Origin: a virus
DNA: 45,862 bases
IMG/VR virus record: IMGVR_UViG_3300031237_000010
Span: 1-45,862 of that record
Strand: one strand, 5' to 3'
A program made the translations under genes and the position numbers. Positions 36,985-43,721 of the stretch are shown here, in pieces (position 1 is the stretch's first letter; every line of letters starts with the position of its first letter). The notes beneath the pieces are model-generated. The model made no database searches, was not told the DNA's origin, and was given only the letters and a program-made list of their open reading frames with translations.

Positions 36985-37788
36985 TCATAACTCCAAGACG
37001 GGTGGGAAGTTGAGCGCCTTGATCCCCCGCTCATTGGGCAGGGCCAGCACGTTCTCAGCGATCACCAGCGTTTCCTTGTTGCCCCAGAGGTCTTCAGGTT
37101 TCCCCTTGAAGTTCTTGGGGTTGAACAACGGGGTCCGGTGCCAGTGGAGCGAGTAGTTCCGGGCCCGGAACCAGTCGAAGACGGCGCCCCGCTTGAGGGC
37201 GCGGTCTGCCTCGAAGTACACGATTGGACGGCACTTGGCTATGGTCTGCTCCGCCCCCTGCAAGACGTCGAGCTCCATCCCTTCGACATCGATCGTCAGC
37301 AGGCCCATGGCGATGTCCGGGACGTTGTCCAGCTTGTAGACCGGGACCAGGTCTCCGGGCACATCCTGCACCGCCTCGATCTCGAAGGCGCCGAAGTTGT
37401 TGGGCATGTCCGGCCGGAGCATGGGGATGGTGACCAGCCCCGGCTTGTTGCCCAAAGCCGCCCAGTAGGTCCGGACGTTGAGCAGGCCGTTCAGGACGAC
37501 GTTGGCGGCGAGGAGCTGGGACATCCAGCGCTGGGGCTCGAAGGCCACCACCTCCCAGGCATGGCGGGCGAGCGGGACGACCAAGCTTCCCATGTTGGCG
37601 CCGGCCACCACGACCCGGGTCTCGTTGGTGATCATAGAAAGCAGCACGTCGAGCTCGGCTTCCGAGTATTCCCCGTACTCCTGCAGGGCCCGGCCGACAT
37701 AGGCATCGGTGGGCGGGACCAGGAAGCGGCCGTAGCGGCACCCTTCAACGAGGGTGAAGGGATTGGGGTCGGTGCCGTTAGCGGTCAT
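36985..37788 (-). CDS. FkbM-family methyltransferase
   Basis: 267 residues from the ATG at 37788 (ATGA overlap). SAM-binding motif I RVVVAGANMGSLVVPLARHA, then VVAFEPQRWMSQLLAANVVL, and the FkbM hallmark LLTIDVEGMELDVLQGAEQT with Asp and Glu near the active site, followed by CRPIVYFEAD. FkbM enzymes methylate hydroxyl groups of sugars and related compounds. With the sugar kinase, TylF-type enzyme and TPR glycosyltransferase it suggests modification of a glycan. Located just before the terminase genes. Confidence 0.8.
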   Translation of the reverse strand: MTANGTDPNPFTLVEGCRYGRFLVPPTDAYVGRALQEYGEYSEAELDVLLSMITNETRVVVAGANMGSLVVPLARHAWEVVAFEPQRWMSQLLAANVVLNGLLNVRTYWAALGNKPGLVTIPMLRPDMPNNFGAFEIEAVQDVPGDLVPVYKLDNVPDIAMGLLTIDVEGMELDVLQGAEQTIAKCRPIVYFEADRALKRGAVFDWFRARNYSLHWHRTPLFNPKNFKGKPEDLWGNKETLVIAENVLALPNERGIKALNFPPVLEL

Positions 37789-38069
37789 ATAGACCCGCCC
37801 TGCCACGGCTCCAGCGGGTCCGGATCGTCCTTCTCACCGATGACATCCCGGATCGCAGCGTCCTCCCCGATTAGTCGGTCTGCGATCCGCTCTGCGACAT
37901 CTCCCCACCTTTCGGTCAGGCCCGGCCTCTCTTTGGCACAGTTCAAGGCGGCGCGGATAGCGTTGATGTGAACGAGTCGCGGCTTTACGTCCCGCTCAAT
38001 CTCCGCAAGTCGTTCCTCTGCCCGCTCATACAACTCCGCCACGGTGAGTTCGCGGGTGGGCTTCGTCAT
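37785..38069 (-). CDS. Small helical hypothetical protein
   Basis: 94 residues, highly charged and helical (ELTVAELYERAEERLAEIER; LTERWGDVAERIADRLIGED). Overlaps both neighbours by ATGA. Not recognised; it may be a coiled-coil adapter. Confidence 0.5.
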   Translation of the reverse strand: MTKPTRELTVAELYERAEERLAEIERDVKPRLVHINAIRAALNCAKERPGLTERWGDVAERIADRLIGEDAAIRDVIGEKDDPDPLEPWQGGSI

Positions 38070-38341
38070 GGTAGCCCCTCCACGGTGGAGCCCGGGGCCG
38101 CGTGGAGATAGAACCTCCGGGTTCCAGGTTCACCGTTGCTTTCCGTAGCAATGCAACGCACCTCACGCCTCCCTTCGTCGTCCACCGCGAAGGTCTCCCA
38201 GAACGCGGGGTAGTCTGGCTCACCAGCAACCTGAACCGCGTAGGTTCCGGAACCTGTGACTATCGCATCGAAGGATTCCGGGCTGATGTGGATGCCAGAC
38301 GGAAGGATGGGGTGGCTCTTGTTAGACGGTAGGGCGTTCAT
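38066..38341 (-). CDS. Small beta-rich hypothetical protein
   Basis: 91 residues with strands PSGIHISPESFDAIVTGSGT and YAVQVAGEPDYPAFWETFAV and a C-terminal RRFYLHAAPGSTVEG. Coupled by ATGA to both sides. No family recognised. Confidence 0.5.
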   Translation of the reverse strand: MNALPSNKSHPILPSGIHISPESFDAIVTGSGTYAVQVAGEPDYPAFWETFAVDDEGRREVRCIATESNGEPGTRRFYLHAAPGSTVEGLP

Positions 38342-38799
38342 GCGGTCCTCGCCGGGAGTGGGTGTCTGCGGTCAATGTCAGGCTGGTGCCGTTCCTGTCT
38401 CCGATCGGGTGGGTCGAATACCTCCCCACACCGGGGGCAGGAAATCGCGTAAGTCGTTAAGTGTTCACACCGTGGGCACCTTCTCCGCCGGAACAGGATG
38501 AACGTCACCCCGCCCACTTCAGTGCTCTGTTCCGGAGGCAACGGGTCGATGAACTCCCGGGCTGCGGCAAACCAGTGAGCCACGGCAAGCGGGGTGATGT
38601 GCGGCCCGTCCGGCCTCCGGAGCCGGGTGTGCCAGCCCCCGCGGTAGATCCGGACCCCCTGATTGCGGATCGCATTCTCGACCGCTCGCCTCCCGTAACC
38701 GGAGGCGAAGGCGATTTGCAGAGCGGACCAGCCGTACTCAGCGTACAGGGTCGCGGCGATGAAGGCTTGCCGGGGGGTGAGGACGGTGCGGCCGATCAT
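38338..38799 (-). CDS. Helix-turn-helix plus zinc-ribbon protein
   Basis: 153 residues. Residues about 5-50 (LTPRQAFIAATLYAEYGWSA, LQIAFASGYGRRAVENAIRN) form a helix-turn-helix. Residues about 107-130 are a zinc ribbon CPRCEHLTTYAISCPRCGEV. The combination suggests a DNA-binding regulator, perhaps of late or lysogenic genes. Coupled by ATGA to the sugar kinase gene upstream. Confidence 0.6.
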   Translation of the reverse strand: MIGRTVLTPRQAFIAATLYAEYGWSALQIAFASGYGRRAVENAIRNQGVRIYRGGWHTRLRRPDGPHITPLAVAHWFAAAREFIDPLPPEQSTEVGGVTFILFRRRRCPRCEHLTTYAISCPRCGEVFDPPDRRQERHQPDIDRRHPLPARTA

Positions 38800-39761
38800 C
38801 GGGTGGCTTGGAGCCGGTCGGTCAGGTCCGGATCGGTGAACAGCGCGTCCTCTTTGGCGAGACAGAGCGTTTCCTGCTGGCCCGATGCTGTCAGCGTCGT
38901 AGCGTGGTTGACCGCCGTCTGCACCGCCTGGAACTCAGTCGCACAGGAGAGCAGGGAGTGAGTCAGGCCGGCCGTGAACACGTCCCCGGCCCCGCAGACC
39001 GTGGGGTGCGCGGAGAGGAGGACGGTGGGGTAGGCGGCGCCGGCGTTGCCCCGGTGATCGCAGTACTGGGCCCCTTCCGCGCCGTTGGTGACCACCACCA
39101 TGTGGACCTTGTACTCGAGCCGGTCCATCCAGGCCCGGGGGTCGGGGGAGATGACCGAGCGGGCTTCCCCGTAGTTGGCCTTGAGGACCACGTTCTTGCG
39201 CCAGCAGTCCCGCCAGCCGAGGAAGGCGCGGTGCAGGTCCGGCTTCACATCGAGGATCACCAGCACATCGTCCGGCATGGTGGTCAGGAGGGCCGGGACG
39301 ATTTCGCCGGGATGCAGGGAGCCCTTGCCGTAGTCCACGAACACGAAGGCATCGAAGACCGAGGGGAGTCCGTCCAGCAGCTTCAGGGGTGGAATCACCC
39401 GGGGCTGGCAGTCATCGTCTTTTCGGTAGAGCAGGCTGCCGTCGAGCCGAACCCGCTCTTTACGGGTGATTGGGGTGCCAAGGGTGAAGTCCCGGAACCC
39501 GCGATAGTCCACCCCGACCCCAGCGAGCATTTCCGCTAACCGCTGGTTGTCTGTAGGGCCCCTGGTGGTGACATCGAAGAACGTCACCTCGTTCCCCAGG
39601 GCGGCGAGGTTCGCCGCGACATTGAGCGCCCCACCCGGCTGCACCTTCGACCCCTCGTACTGCACCACCAGGGTGTCCGGGTCCTCCGGGTTCGGCCGCA
39701 CGCTCCGGAGGTCGGTCCACACATCCAACATCGGGTCACCCAGTACCGCGATGCGCTTCAT
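38796..39761 (-). CDS. PfkB-family sugar kinase (HldE/RfaE-like)
   Basis: 321 residues, GGGAGG before the ATG. Start RIAVLGDPMLDVW (sugar-binding Asp), QPGGALNVAANLAALGNEVT as the first PfkB signature, a lid region, ILDVKPDLHRAFLGW and KANYGEARSV, and the second signature VCGAGDVFTAGLTHSLL with the catalytic Asp. The pattern is closest to D-glycero-beta-D-manno-heptose-7-phosphate kinase (HldE first domain), but substrate is not certain. It would phosphorylate a sugar at the start of a nucleotide-sugar route. Phages rarely carry it; it may feed the heptosyltransferase-like enzyme at 8090. Confidence 0.8.
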   Translation of the reverse strand: MKRIAVLGDPMLDVWTDLRSVRPNPEDPDTLVVQYEGSKVQPGGALNVAANLAALGNEVTFFDVTTRGPTDNQRLAEMLAGVGVDYRGFRDFTLGTPITRKERVRLDGSLLYRKDDDCQPRVIPPLKLLDGLPSVFDAFVFVDYGKGSLHPGEIVPALLTTMPDDVLVILDVKPDLHRAFLGWRDCWRKNVVLKANYGEARSVISPDPRAWMDRLEYKVHMVVVTNGAEGAQYCDHRGNAGAAYPTVLLSAHPTVCGAGDVFTAGLTHSLLSCATEFQAVQTAVNHATTLTASGQQETLCLAKEDALFTDPDLTDRLQATR

Positions 39762-39864
39762 CGTCCCTCCCTGAAAGTGAAAACGGCCCCACTATCCCTT
39801 TCGGGACAGCTCGGGACCGTCAGAGGGTCGCGGTGAGCGGTACGAACGTGGAGACTACACGGCG
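39762..39864. promoter_or_regulatory. Intergenic gap with a third TGACGGTCC motif
   Basis: The minus strand carries CTGACGGTCCC (39823-39813), sharing 9 bases with the two copies near the repressor, and downstream a UCCC-GAAA-GGGA tetraloop hairpin. No convincing -10 box follows at 17 bp. It may hold a promoter or operator for the sugar kinase gene. Confidence 0.3.
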
Positions 39865-40083
39865 CTAGTCGTCTGAGATGACGCAGTTCTCCCAGTCAAG
39901 GTCCGCAACGTGGTCAGCCCCAAATGTCTCCGTCACCATGCGCTTGGCAAATTCCAGAGGGGTCTCGTTGTACGGGTGGTCAAACTGAAAGTCCGAGCGG
40001 ACTTCCCCGATCTGCACCACATGACCGCAGCACCCGGTGTCGCAGCCGTAGCTAGCGTGATAGACGATCACCTTTTGGCCCAT
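39865..40083 (-). CDS. Small Cys-rich hypothetical protein
   Basis: 72 residues. YHASYGCDTGCCGHVVQIGE gives a C-x3-CC-x-H cluster near the N-terminus; the rest is acidic. No strong ribosome site; the cluster and its place among other small Cys-rich genes support it. Function unknown. Confidence 0.5.
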   Translation of the reverse strand: MGQKVIVYHASYGCDTGCCGHVVQIGEVRSDFQFDHPYNETPLEFAKRMVTETFGADHVADLDWENCVISDD

Positions 40084-40132
40084 GGGACACCCCCGACCGC
40101 AGCAAGGGAGAAGCCGAGAAAGCCACGACGGT

Positions 40133-40342
40133 TCATCGTGGCCTCTGTCGCATCGGCTTGGCCAACCTGTTCTCCATTACGAACCCCTTAGGACCGCGAG
40201 TCTCAAAGTCCAGAATCAGGTTGTCGCCGCTCATACTGATTCCCGCCTTGGTCAGCTTCGCCTTCTGGGGTAGCCCAGCGACGCCAACGCTGCGAAGCCA
40301 CTCAGCAACGATCTTGGCGTCCGCAACAACATGGTATGTCAT
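40133..40342 (-). CDS. Small hypothetical protein
   Basis: 69 residues, ATG overlapping the upstream stop as ATGA. HVVADAKIVAEWLRSVGVAG then a beta part (GISMSGDNLILDFETRGPKG). Ends with a basic tail. Not recognised. Confidence 0.5.
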   Translation of the reverse strand: MTYHVVADAKIVAEWLRSVGVAGLPQKAKLTKAGISMSGDNLILDFETRGPKGFVMENRLAKPMRQRPR

Positions 40343-40485
40343 GTTCCCCTCACCACCGGGAAAACGGGGGGCGGATCAGGCTGGTTACGCCACAGGTATT
40401 CGCCCGGGTCGCGTCCTGCTATTTCCACCAGGGTATCGTGGAGTTTCGCAAGCTCAACGTGGTCGTCTGCCACTTCCGCGTCCAT
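40339..40485 (-). CDS. Very small hypothetical protein
   Basis: 48 residues read directly: MDAEVADDHVELAKLHDTLV then EIAGRDPGEYLWRNQPDPPP. The stop overlaps the next ATG (ATGA). It overlaps the preceding small gene by 32 bases and has no clear ribosome site, so it may be translated by coupling. Confidence 0.5.
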   Translation of the reverse strand: MDAEVADDHVELAKLHDTLVEIAGRDPGEYLWRNQPDPPPVFPVVRGT

Positions 40486-40591
40486 GATTAGGCCGAAGCG
40501 TCTCGAAGAACTCGTCCGTCAACCTCGGCCGCAGCGCCGCCTCGCGTTCCCTGTGGGCCTCGTCCCCTGCGATTTCCTCTGGCGTCTTCAT
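40454..40591 (-). CDS. Very small hypothetical protein
   Basis: 45 residues: MKTPEEIAGDEAHREREAAL then RPRLTDEFFETLRPNHGRGS. The ATG at 40591 overlaps the upstream stop as ATGA. Charged and helical. No domain. Confidence 0.5.
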   Translation of the reverse strand: MKTPEEIAGDEAHREREAALRPRLTDEFFETLRPNHGRGSGRRPR

Positions 40592-40863
40592 GGTGCCCTC
40601 GCTATCGGAAGGTCACTCATGGCCGACACCTCCCTGTAGGTCAGCGGATTCGGAAGCGGCAAAGCGGTGCAGCGGTTGTGAAAGACCCGCTGCGGCTCGG
40701 CGATCATGTCCGCAGAGTTGAGCCAGTATCGCTCTCCGAGATTCATCATCTCACCGCACACCATGCAGCGCCCGAACCCTTTGAACCATTCCGCCGTTTC
40801 CTTATCCCACACCGGAGCGATCCGGTTAGCCGGTAGCTGTCCGCTGCTCAGTTCATCCATCAT
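40588..40863 (-). CDS. Small zinc-finger-like protein
   Basis: 91 residues. GFGRCMVCGEMMNLGERYWL and VFHNRC form a C-x2-C...H-x2-C zinc site typical of small phage proteins that guard nucleic-acid or protein contacts. ATG coupled to the upstream stop. Function unknown. Confidence 0.6.
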   Translation of the reverse strand: MMDELSSGQLPANRIAPVWDKETAEWFKGFGRCMVCGEMMNLGERYWLNSADMIAEPQRVFHNRCTALPLPNPLTYREVSAMSDLPIARAP

Positions 40864-41051
40864 CCCCTCGCTACCGGAAGGTCCCTCTTATCCAAATGCG
40901 TCCCGCATTTACAGGTGAAGCTCTCACCGTGGACCGATGTGGGCGGTGCGGGTTTGCCTTCTGGGTGAATCCGCACCGCCACCCCTCGCCCCGATCCGGA
41001 GGCCCCCCGTACATGCCCGCACAGGGGGCACCGCCACGGCTCGTTCGCCAT
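40860..41051 (-). CDS. Small zinc-ribbon protein (start uncertain)
   Basis: 63 residues from the ATG at 41051: MANEPWRCPLCGHVRGASGS and later ESFTCKCGTHLDKRD, giving C-x2-C and C-x-C pairs. No good ribosome site. The frame is open to 41195, but that extension overlaps the upstream gene. The 110 bases between the upstream stop and this ATG hold no other gene. Confidence 0.5.
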   Translation of the reverse strand: MANEPWRCPLCGHVRGASGSGRGVAVRIHPEGKPAPPTSVHGESFTCKCGTHLDKRDLPVARG

Positions 41052-41161
41052 GAAAACATACCAAACAGTTGAGCCGGCCGCCTCCCTGGCCTCTCGGTCT
41101 GAGGTCCAGGGACGGGCTCCCGGGGGAACGGAGTCAAGGCGAAAGGACGGACCGGAGGCGG

Positions 41162-42202
41162 TCACCGGGGCCTCAGTGGGCCGTTTCGCCTGCACCAGCC
41201 CAATACGGCGTTCATCTTGGCAATGGACCCAGGTGGTCCGTATTCCCTACCGCCCCTTCGCAACATTTCCTCAATTACCGCCTGCGTTATCACCGTACAA
41301 AGCCCTAAACCGGGTTTGGGAATCGTCGGTACTTTGTGCGCCCACATAGATGCCCAACGGTAGATCTCCCGCGTTGGCACCTTGCGCCCGAGCAGGGGTG
41401 GAACGCAGTACCCCAGATCGCGCAGTTGCATTCTTTCTTGGGAGGACTGCGCTTCAAAGAAGTTCGCCGTCGCCATGGCTAAAAAGCACTCAACCGCCGT
41501 CGGCTGAATGAGGCGCTGTAGCGTCCATAGCATGGATACGCGATCACTCTTATAAATCCCCGACGCCAAGTGATCACAGAAAGCCGCACACCTATCTATG
41601 CACTCGCCAATCCTATGGCCATCTTTTCTCGTCAGCGCCTCTCGCCCGAAAGACGGACAGCCGGGAATGGGTGGGAGTCCATCGGGTATCTCTATCGGCA
41701 GCGGGTCGGTCTCGTATGATGCAGGATCGGCTATTGCTTTTGGGTCGCGTCCGCGCTGCATGTTCAAACCCACCATTACCTGCCAGCGGGACTTCGGCCA
41801 ATTTCCCGGGCCGAACAATGCCCCAATCTCCGACTGAATAGATGTAGCGATGCCGCAGAAATCCAGATTAAGAAAGCACTGTTTCGCGCCCCAGAAGCCA
41901 TCGGCCTCTAGCCGTTTGGCTGACTCCGATACGAGCAACCCGATGGCGTTTATTTTCTTGTAAGATCGTTTGTGAACCGCGACCACGGCGGGCGACTTGT
42001 CTAGTATCCACAACCGTTCAGGCGTTACCCCATTGTCGAGGGCAAGCCGAATCTCCTGATCGGTAGGACCCGGCAAGATCAGCACGTTGGCGCAGCCAAC
42101 GTCACCTATGATGTTGCGGTGGAAGGCCGACCAAATGAGTTCCCGATACGTTGCCTTCGCCGCAGCCTTGTAGCCAGAACGGGGTTGAATCGAGGACTTC
42201 AT
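41162..42202 (-). CDS. Phage protein of a methyltransferase-like family, function unknown
   Basis: 346 residues. The start SSIQPRSGYKAAAKATYREL then IWSAFHRNIIG and VLILPGPTDQEIRLALDNGV with LWILDKSPAVVAVHKRSYKK is typical of a phage family with a Rossmann-like core: a P-G-P-x-x-x-E loop at the usual cofactor site and an acidic Asp after the second strand. LNLDFCGI follows. A DNA or RNA methyltransferase is possible but not shown. Base use is visibly less GC-rich than in neighbouring genes, suggesting recent acquisition. Confidence 0.6.
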   Translation of the reverse strand: MKSSIQPRSGYKAAAKATYRELIWSAFHRNIIGDVGCANVLILPGPTDQEIRLALDNGVTPERLWILDKSPAVVAVHKRSYKKINAIGLLVSESAKRLEADGFWGAKQCFLNLDFCGIATSIQSEIGALFGPGNWPKSRWQVMVGLNMQRGRDPKAIADPASYETDPLPIEIPDGLPPIPGCPSFGREALTRKDGHRIGECIDRCAAFCDHLASGIYKSDRVSMLWTLQRLIQPTAVECFLAMATANFFEAQSSQERMQLRDLGYCVPPLLGRKVPTREIYRWASMWAHKVPTIPKPGLGLCTVITQAVIEEMLRRGGREYGPPGSIAKMNAVLGWCRRNGPLRPR

Positions 42203-42477
42203 TCGATGGCCGCCAGTCGGGCCAACACTTCATGAATGGCCTTGCACCGGGAGCAAACCTTTTCGTGGTCAACCCACCACTGATCTACCTCGTTCACTCG
42301 TTCAAGCCTGGTCCCCCTACATCCACACTTCGGCAGCAGGAAAGGCGCGACTAGTTTCAGCACATCGGCCGCAGTCAGACACCGGTGTCCGTGCCCGAAG
42401 GGAAAAGTGGTCCCGCACGTGCTGCAAATAATCTCCGTCGCCCCCATATCCACCCTCACTATCACAGGTTCGTTCAT
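42199..42477 (-). CDS. Small protein with several Cys/His metal sites
   Basis: 92 residues with CSTCGTTFPFGHGHRC, KCGCRG and HEKVCSRCKAIHEV, enough ligands for two zinc ions. Coupled by ATGA to both neighbours. Function unknown; one of a series of small Cys-rich proteins in this region. Confidence 0.6.
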   Translation of the reverse strand: MNEPVIVRVDMGATEIICSTCGTTFPFGHGHRCLTAADVLKLVAPFLLPKCGCRGTRLERVNEVDQWWVDHEKVCSRCKAIHEVLARLAAIE

Positions 42478-43034
42478 TTTCCCCCCTTGACGATCAGCCG
42501 CTTCCCGTTCGGCAATACCGGTCCCTCCCCGAACGCTTCCACCACCGCTTGTCTCACCCCCGGGCAGCCTTCCCAGGGGTAGTCATCGAACAGGATCATC
42601 CCCCCAGCCACCATCAGCGGCGGCATCAGATCGCAGATCGCCTTCGTCGGTGGGTAGACATCCACGTCGGCATGCACGAACGCCACCGGTCCCATCTCCA
42701 CCAGCGTCTCCGGGAAGGTGCCGACGCAGATCACCGCGTTCGGCATCAGCCCCCGAATCCGATCGAGCTCCCCCGCGTTCTCCGCATACCGACCCTGGGG
42801 ATGGACGGTCAGGTCGTCCCTTTCCGGGTCCACCGCGGTATGTCCCGCGAAGGTGTCATAGAGGTACAGTTTCCGGCCCTGTTTCTCCGCCATCTGGTAG
42901 AGCCAGTAGGCGGAACCCCCTTTGTAGACCCCGAGTTCCACGAAGTTCCCCGGAGGGGTAGCGCCGGCCAGCGCCACCAGCCAGGCAAGATCCGCCCCGT
43001 CGATCAGGGACTCCGGGGCCTGTGGATCGCTCAC
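42474..43034 (-). CDS. TylF/MycF-like O-methyltransferase
   Basis: 186 residues from the GTG at 43034 (GTGA overlap). GNFVELGVYKGGSAYWLYQM is motif I, then KLYLYDTFAGHTAVDPERDD, FVHADVDVYPPTKAICDLMP and MILFDDYPWEGCPGVRQAVV, the Mg-binding D-x-D and DDY of macrocin-type sugar O-methyltransferases. It would methylate a sugar hydroxyl. The frame stays open upstream to 43385, but that part looks like the shadow of two coupled small genes. Confidence 0.75.
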   Translation of the reverse strand: MSDPQAPESLIDGADLAWLVALAGATPPGNFVELGVYKGGSAYWLYQMAEKQGRKLYLYDTFAGHTAVDPERDDLTVHPQGRYAENAGELDRIRGLMPNAVICVGTFPETLVEMGPVAFVHADVDVYPPTKAICDLMPPLMVAGGMILFDDYPWEGCPGVRQAVVEAFGEGPVLPNGKRLIVKGGK

Positions 43035-43273
43035 CCTTTCACCTCTTCCCCCTGGACGTAGACCGTCGGCCAGCAGCGGCACTCCAGGTTCCGGGCGCTG
43101 ATCCACTTCGGGCACCCGGGCTGGTGCCGTAACTCCAGGTGGTGCAGGTCCGTCACCGGGAGCACTCCCGAGAGCAGCAGCGCCTGGATCCGGGCGATGT
43201 CGTTCCGCTGGCACAGGGGGGTCACCCGGGACCTTGTGTGCAAGCGCAGCCATGCCGCTGTGGTCGGGCTCAA
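43031..43273 (-). CDS. Small hypothetical protein with Cys pairs
   Basis: 80 residues from a TTG at 43273 that overlaps the upstream stop as TTGA; a GTG at 43225 is an alternative. LCQRNDIARIQALLLSGVLP then GCPKWISARNLECRCWPTVY, with four cysteines that may bind zinc. Coupled by GTGA to the TylF-like gene. Confidence 0.5.
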   Translation of the reverse strand: MSPTTAAWLRLHTRSRVTPLCQRNDIARIQALLLSGVLPVTDLHHLELRHQPGCPKWISARNLECRCWPTVYVQGEEVKG

Positions 43274-43431
43274 CGATCACCATCCCCTGCGTCCGCTGCG
43301 GTCGCACTGGGTTCGCGTCGAATCCCAGTTCCCGCCAGTAGCCGAAACAGTTTGTGACCACCGCTGGTAGACGGGACGTGCTCACCGCACTGGGAACAGC
43401 GGCCGAATAGGTCGATCCAGGGCGCCGTCAT
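43270..43431 (-). CDS. Small zinc-knuckle protein
   Basis: 53 residues, read directly: MTAPWIDLFGRCSQCGEHVP then a basic, later disordered tail. C-x2-C-x2-H is seen. Start and stop both form 4-base overlaps. The sequence is also open in the TylF frame (43035-43385), where it reads NCFGYWRELGFDANP; which frame is used is not certain. Confidence 0.45.
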   Translation of the reverse strand: MTAPWIDLFGRCSQCGEHVPSTSGGHKLFRLLAGTGIRREPSATAADAGDGDR

Positions 43432-43499
43432 GAGTACCACCACCGGAGCAGCCAGGACGGCGCCCAGCGGTGCGCCCAGGTCGGCAAGGTGGACGTCAT
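43428..43499 (-). CDS. Trp-rich 23-residue ORF (possible leader peptide)
   Basis: MTSTLPTWAHRWAPSWLLRW and WYS, five tryptophans in 23 residues, ending in an ATGA overlap with the next small gene. No clear ribosome site. It could be a leader peptide or a chance frame. The rest of 43500-43697 holds the attP region and no gene that I can support. Confidence 0.25.
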   Translation of the reverse strand: MTSTLPTWAHRWAPSWLLRWWYS

Positions 43500-43640
43500 G
43501 GGATCGCGAATCCCCTGGGGGTCCACCTGGGTGCCGCGGTGTTGAATCGGGCGTATCTTGCGGAGTTCGGGCGTATTTCGACGTGGTTGGGACGGGGTGC
43601 CGCGCTATGGGCGTTGCCCAAAGTCGTTACCCCCAGCCAA

Positions 43641-43692
43641 CTTAAAATCCCTTGGGCCTCGGCCCTTGCGGGTTCGATCCCCGCCCCCAGCA
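43641..43692 (+). other. attP: attP core: 3' part of a tRNA-Leu(UAA) gene
   Basis: On the plus strand CTTAAAATCCC is a tRNA-Leu(UAA) anticodon loop and the 3' side of its stem. A long variable arm follows, then a perfect T-arm (GCGGG TTCGATC CCCGC, 43668-43684), the 3' acceptor strand CCCCAGC and a discriminator A at 43692. The 5' half of the tRNA is absent: the bases before the loop do not pair. This is the usual attP of integrases that insert at the anticodon loop and rebuild the tRNA 3' end. It lies 30 bases beyond the integrase stop. Confidence 0.75.
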
Positions 43693-43697
43693 TGCCA

Positions 43698-43713
43698 CGT
43701 TTCACGTGAAACG
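43698..43713. promoter_or_regulatory. parS: parS-like 16-bp palindrome (ParB binding site)
   Basis: CGTTTCACGTGAAACG is a perfect palindrome whose inner 14 bases, GTTTCACGTGAAAC, are the core of the bacterial chromosomal parS site (TGTTTCACGTGAAACA) bound by ParB; only the outermost base pair differs. It sits 5 bases after the tRNA-like attP core and 8 bases from the integrase stop codon. No parA or parB gene is seen, so host ParB would be the binder. Confidence 0.7.
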
Positions 43714-43721
43714 ACAACAGG

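Noticed and set aside
43641-43692. A complete functional tRNA-Leu gene
   Set aside because: The bases 5' of the anticodon loop do not pair with the stem, and no D-arm or 5' acceptor strand is present, so it is an attachment site fragment.
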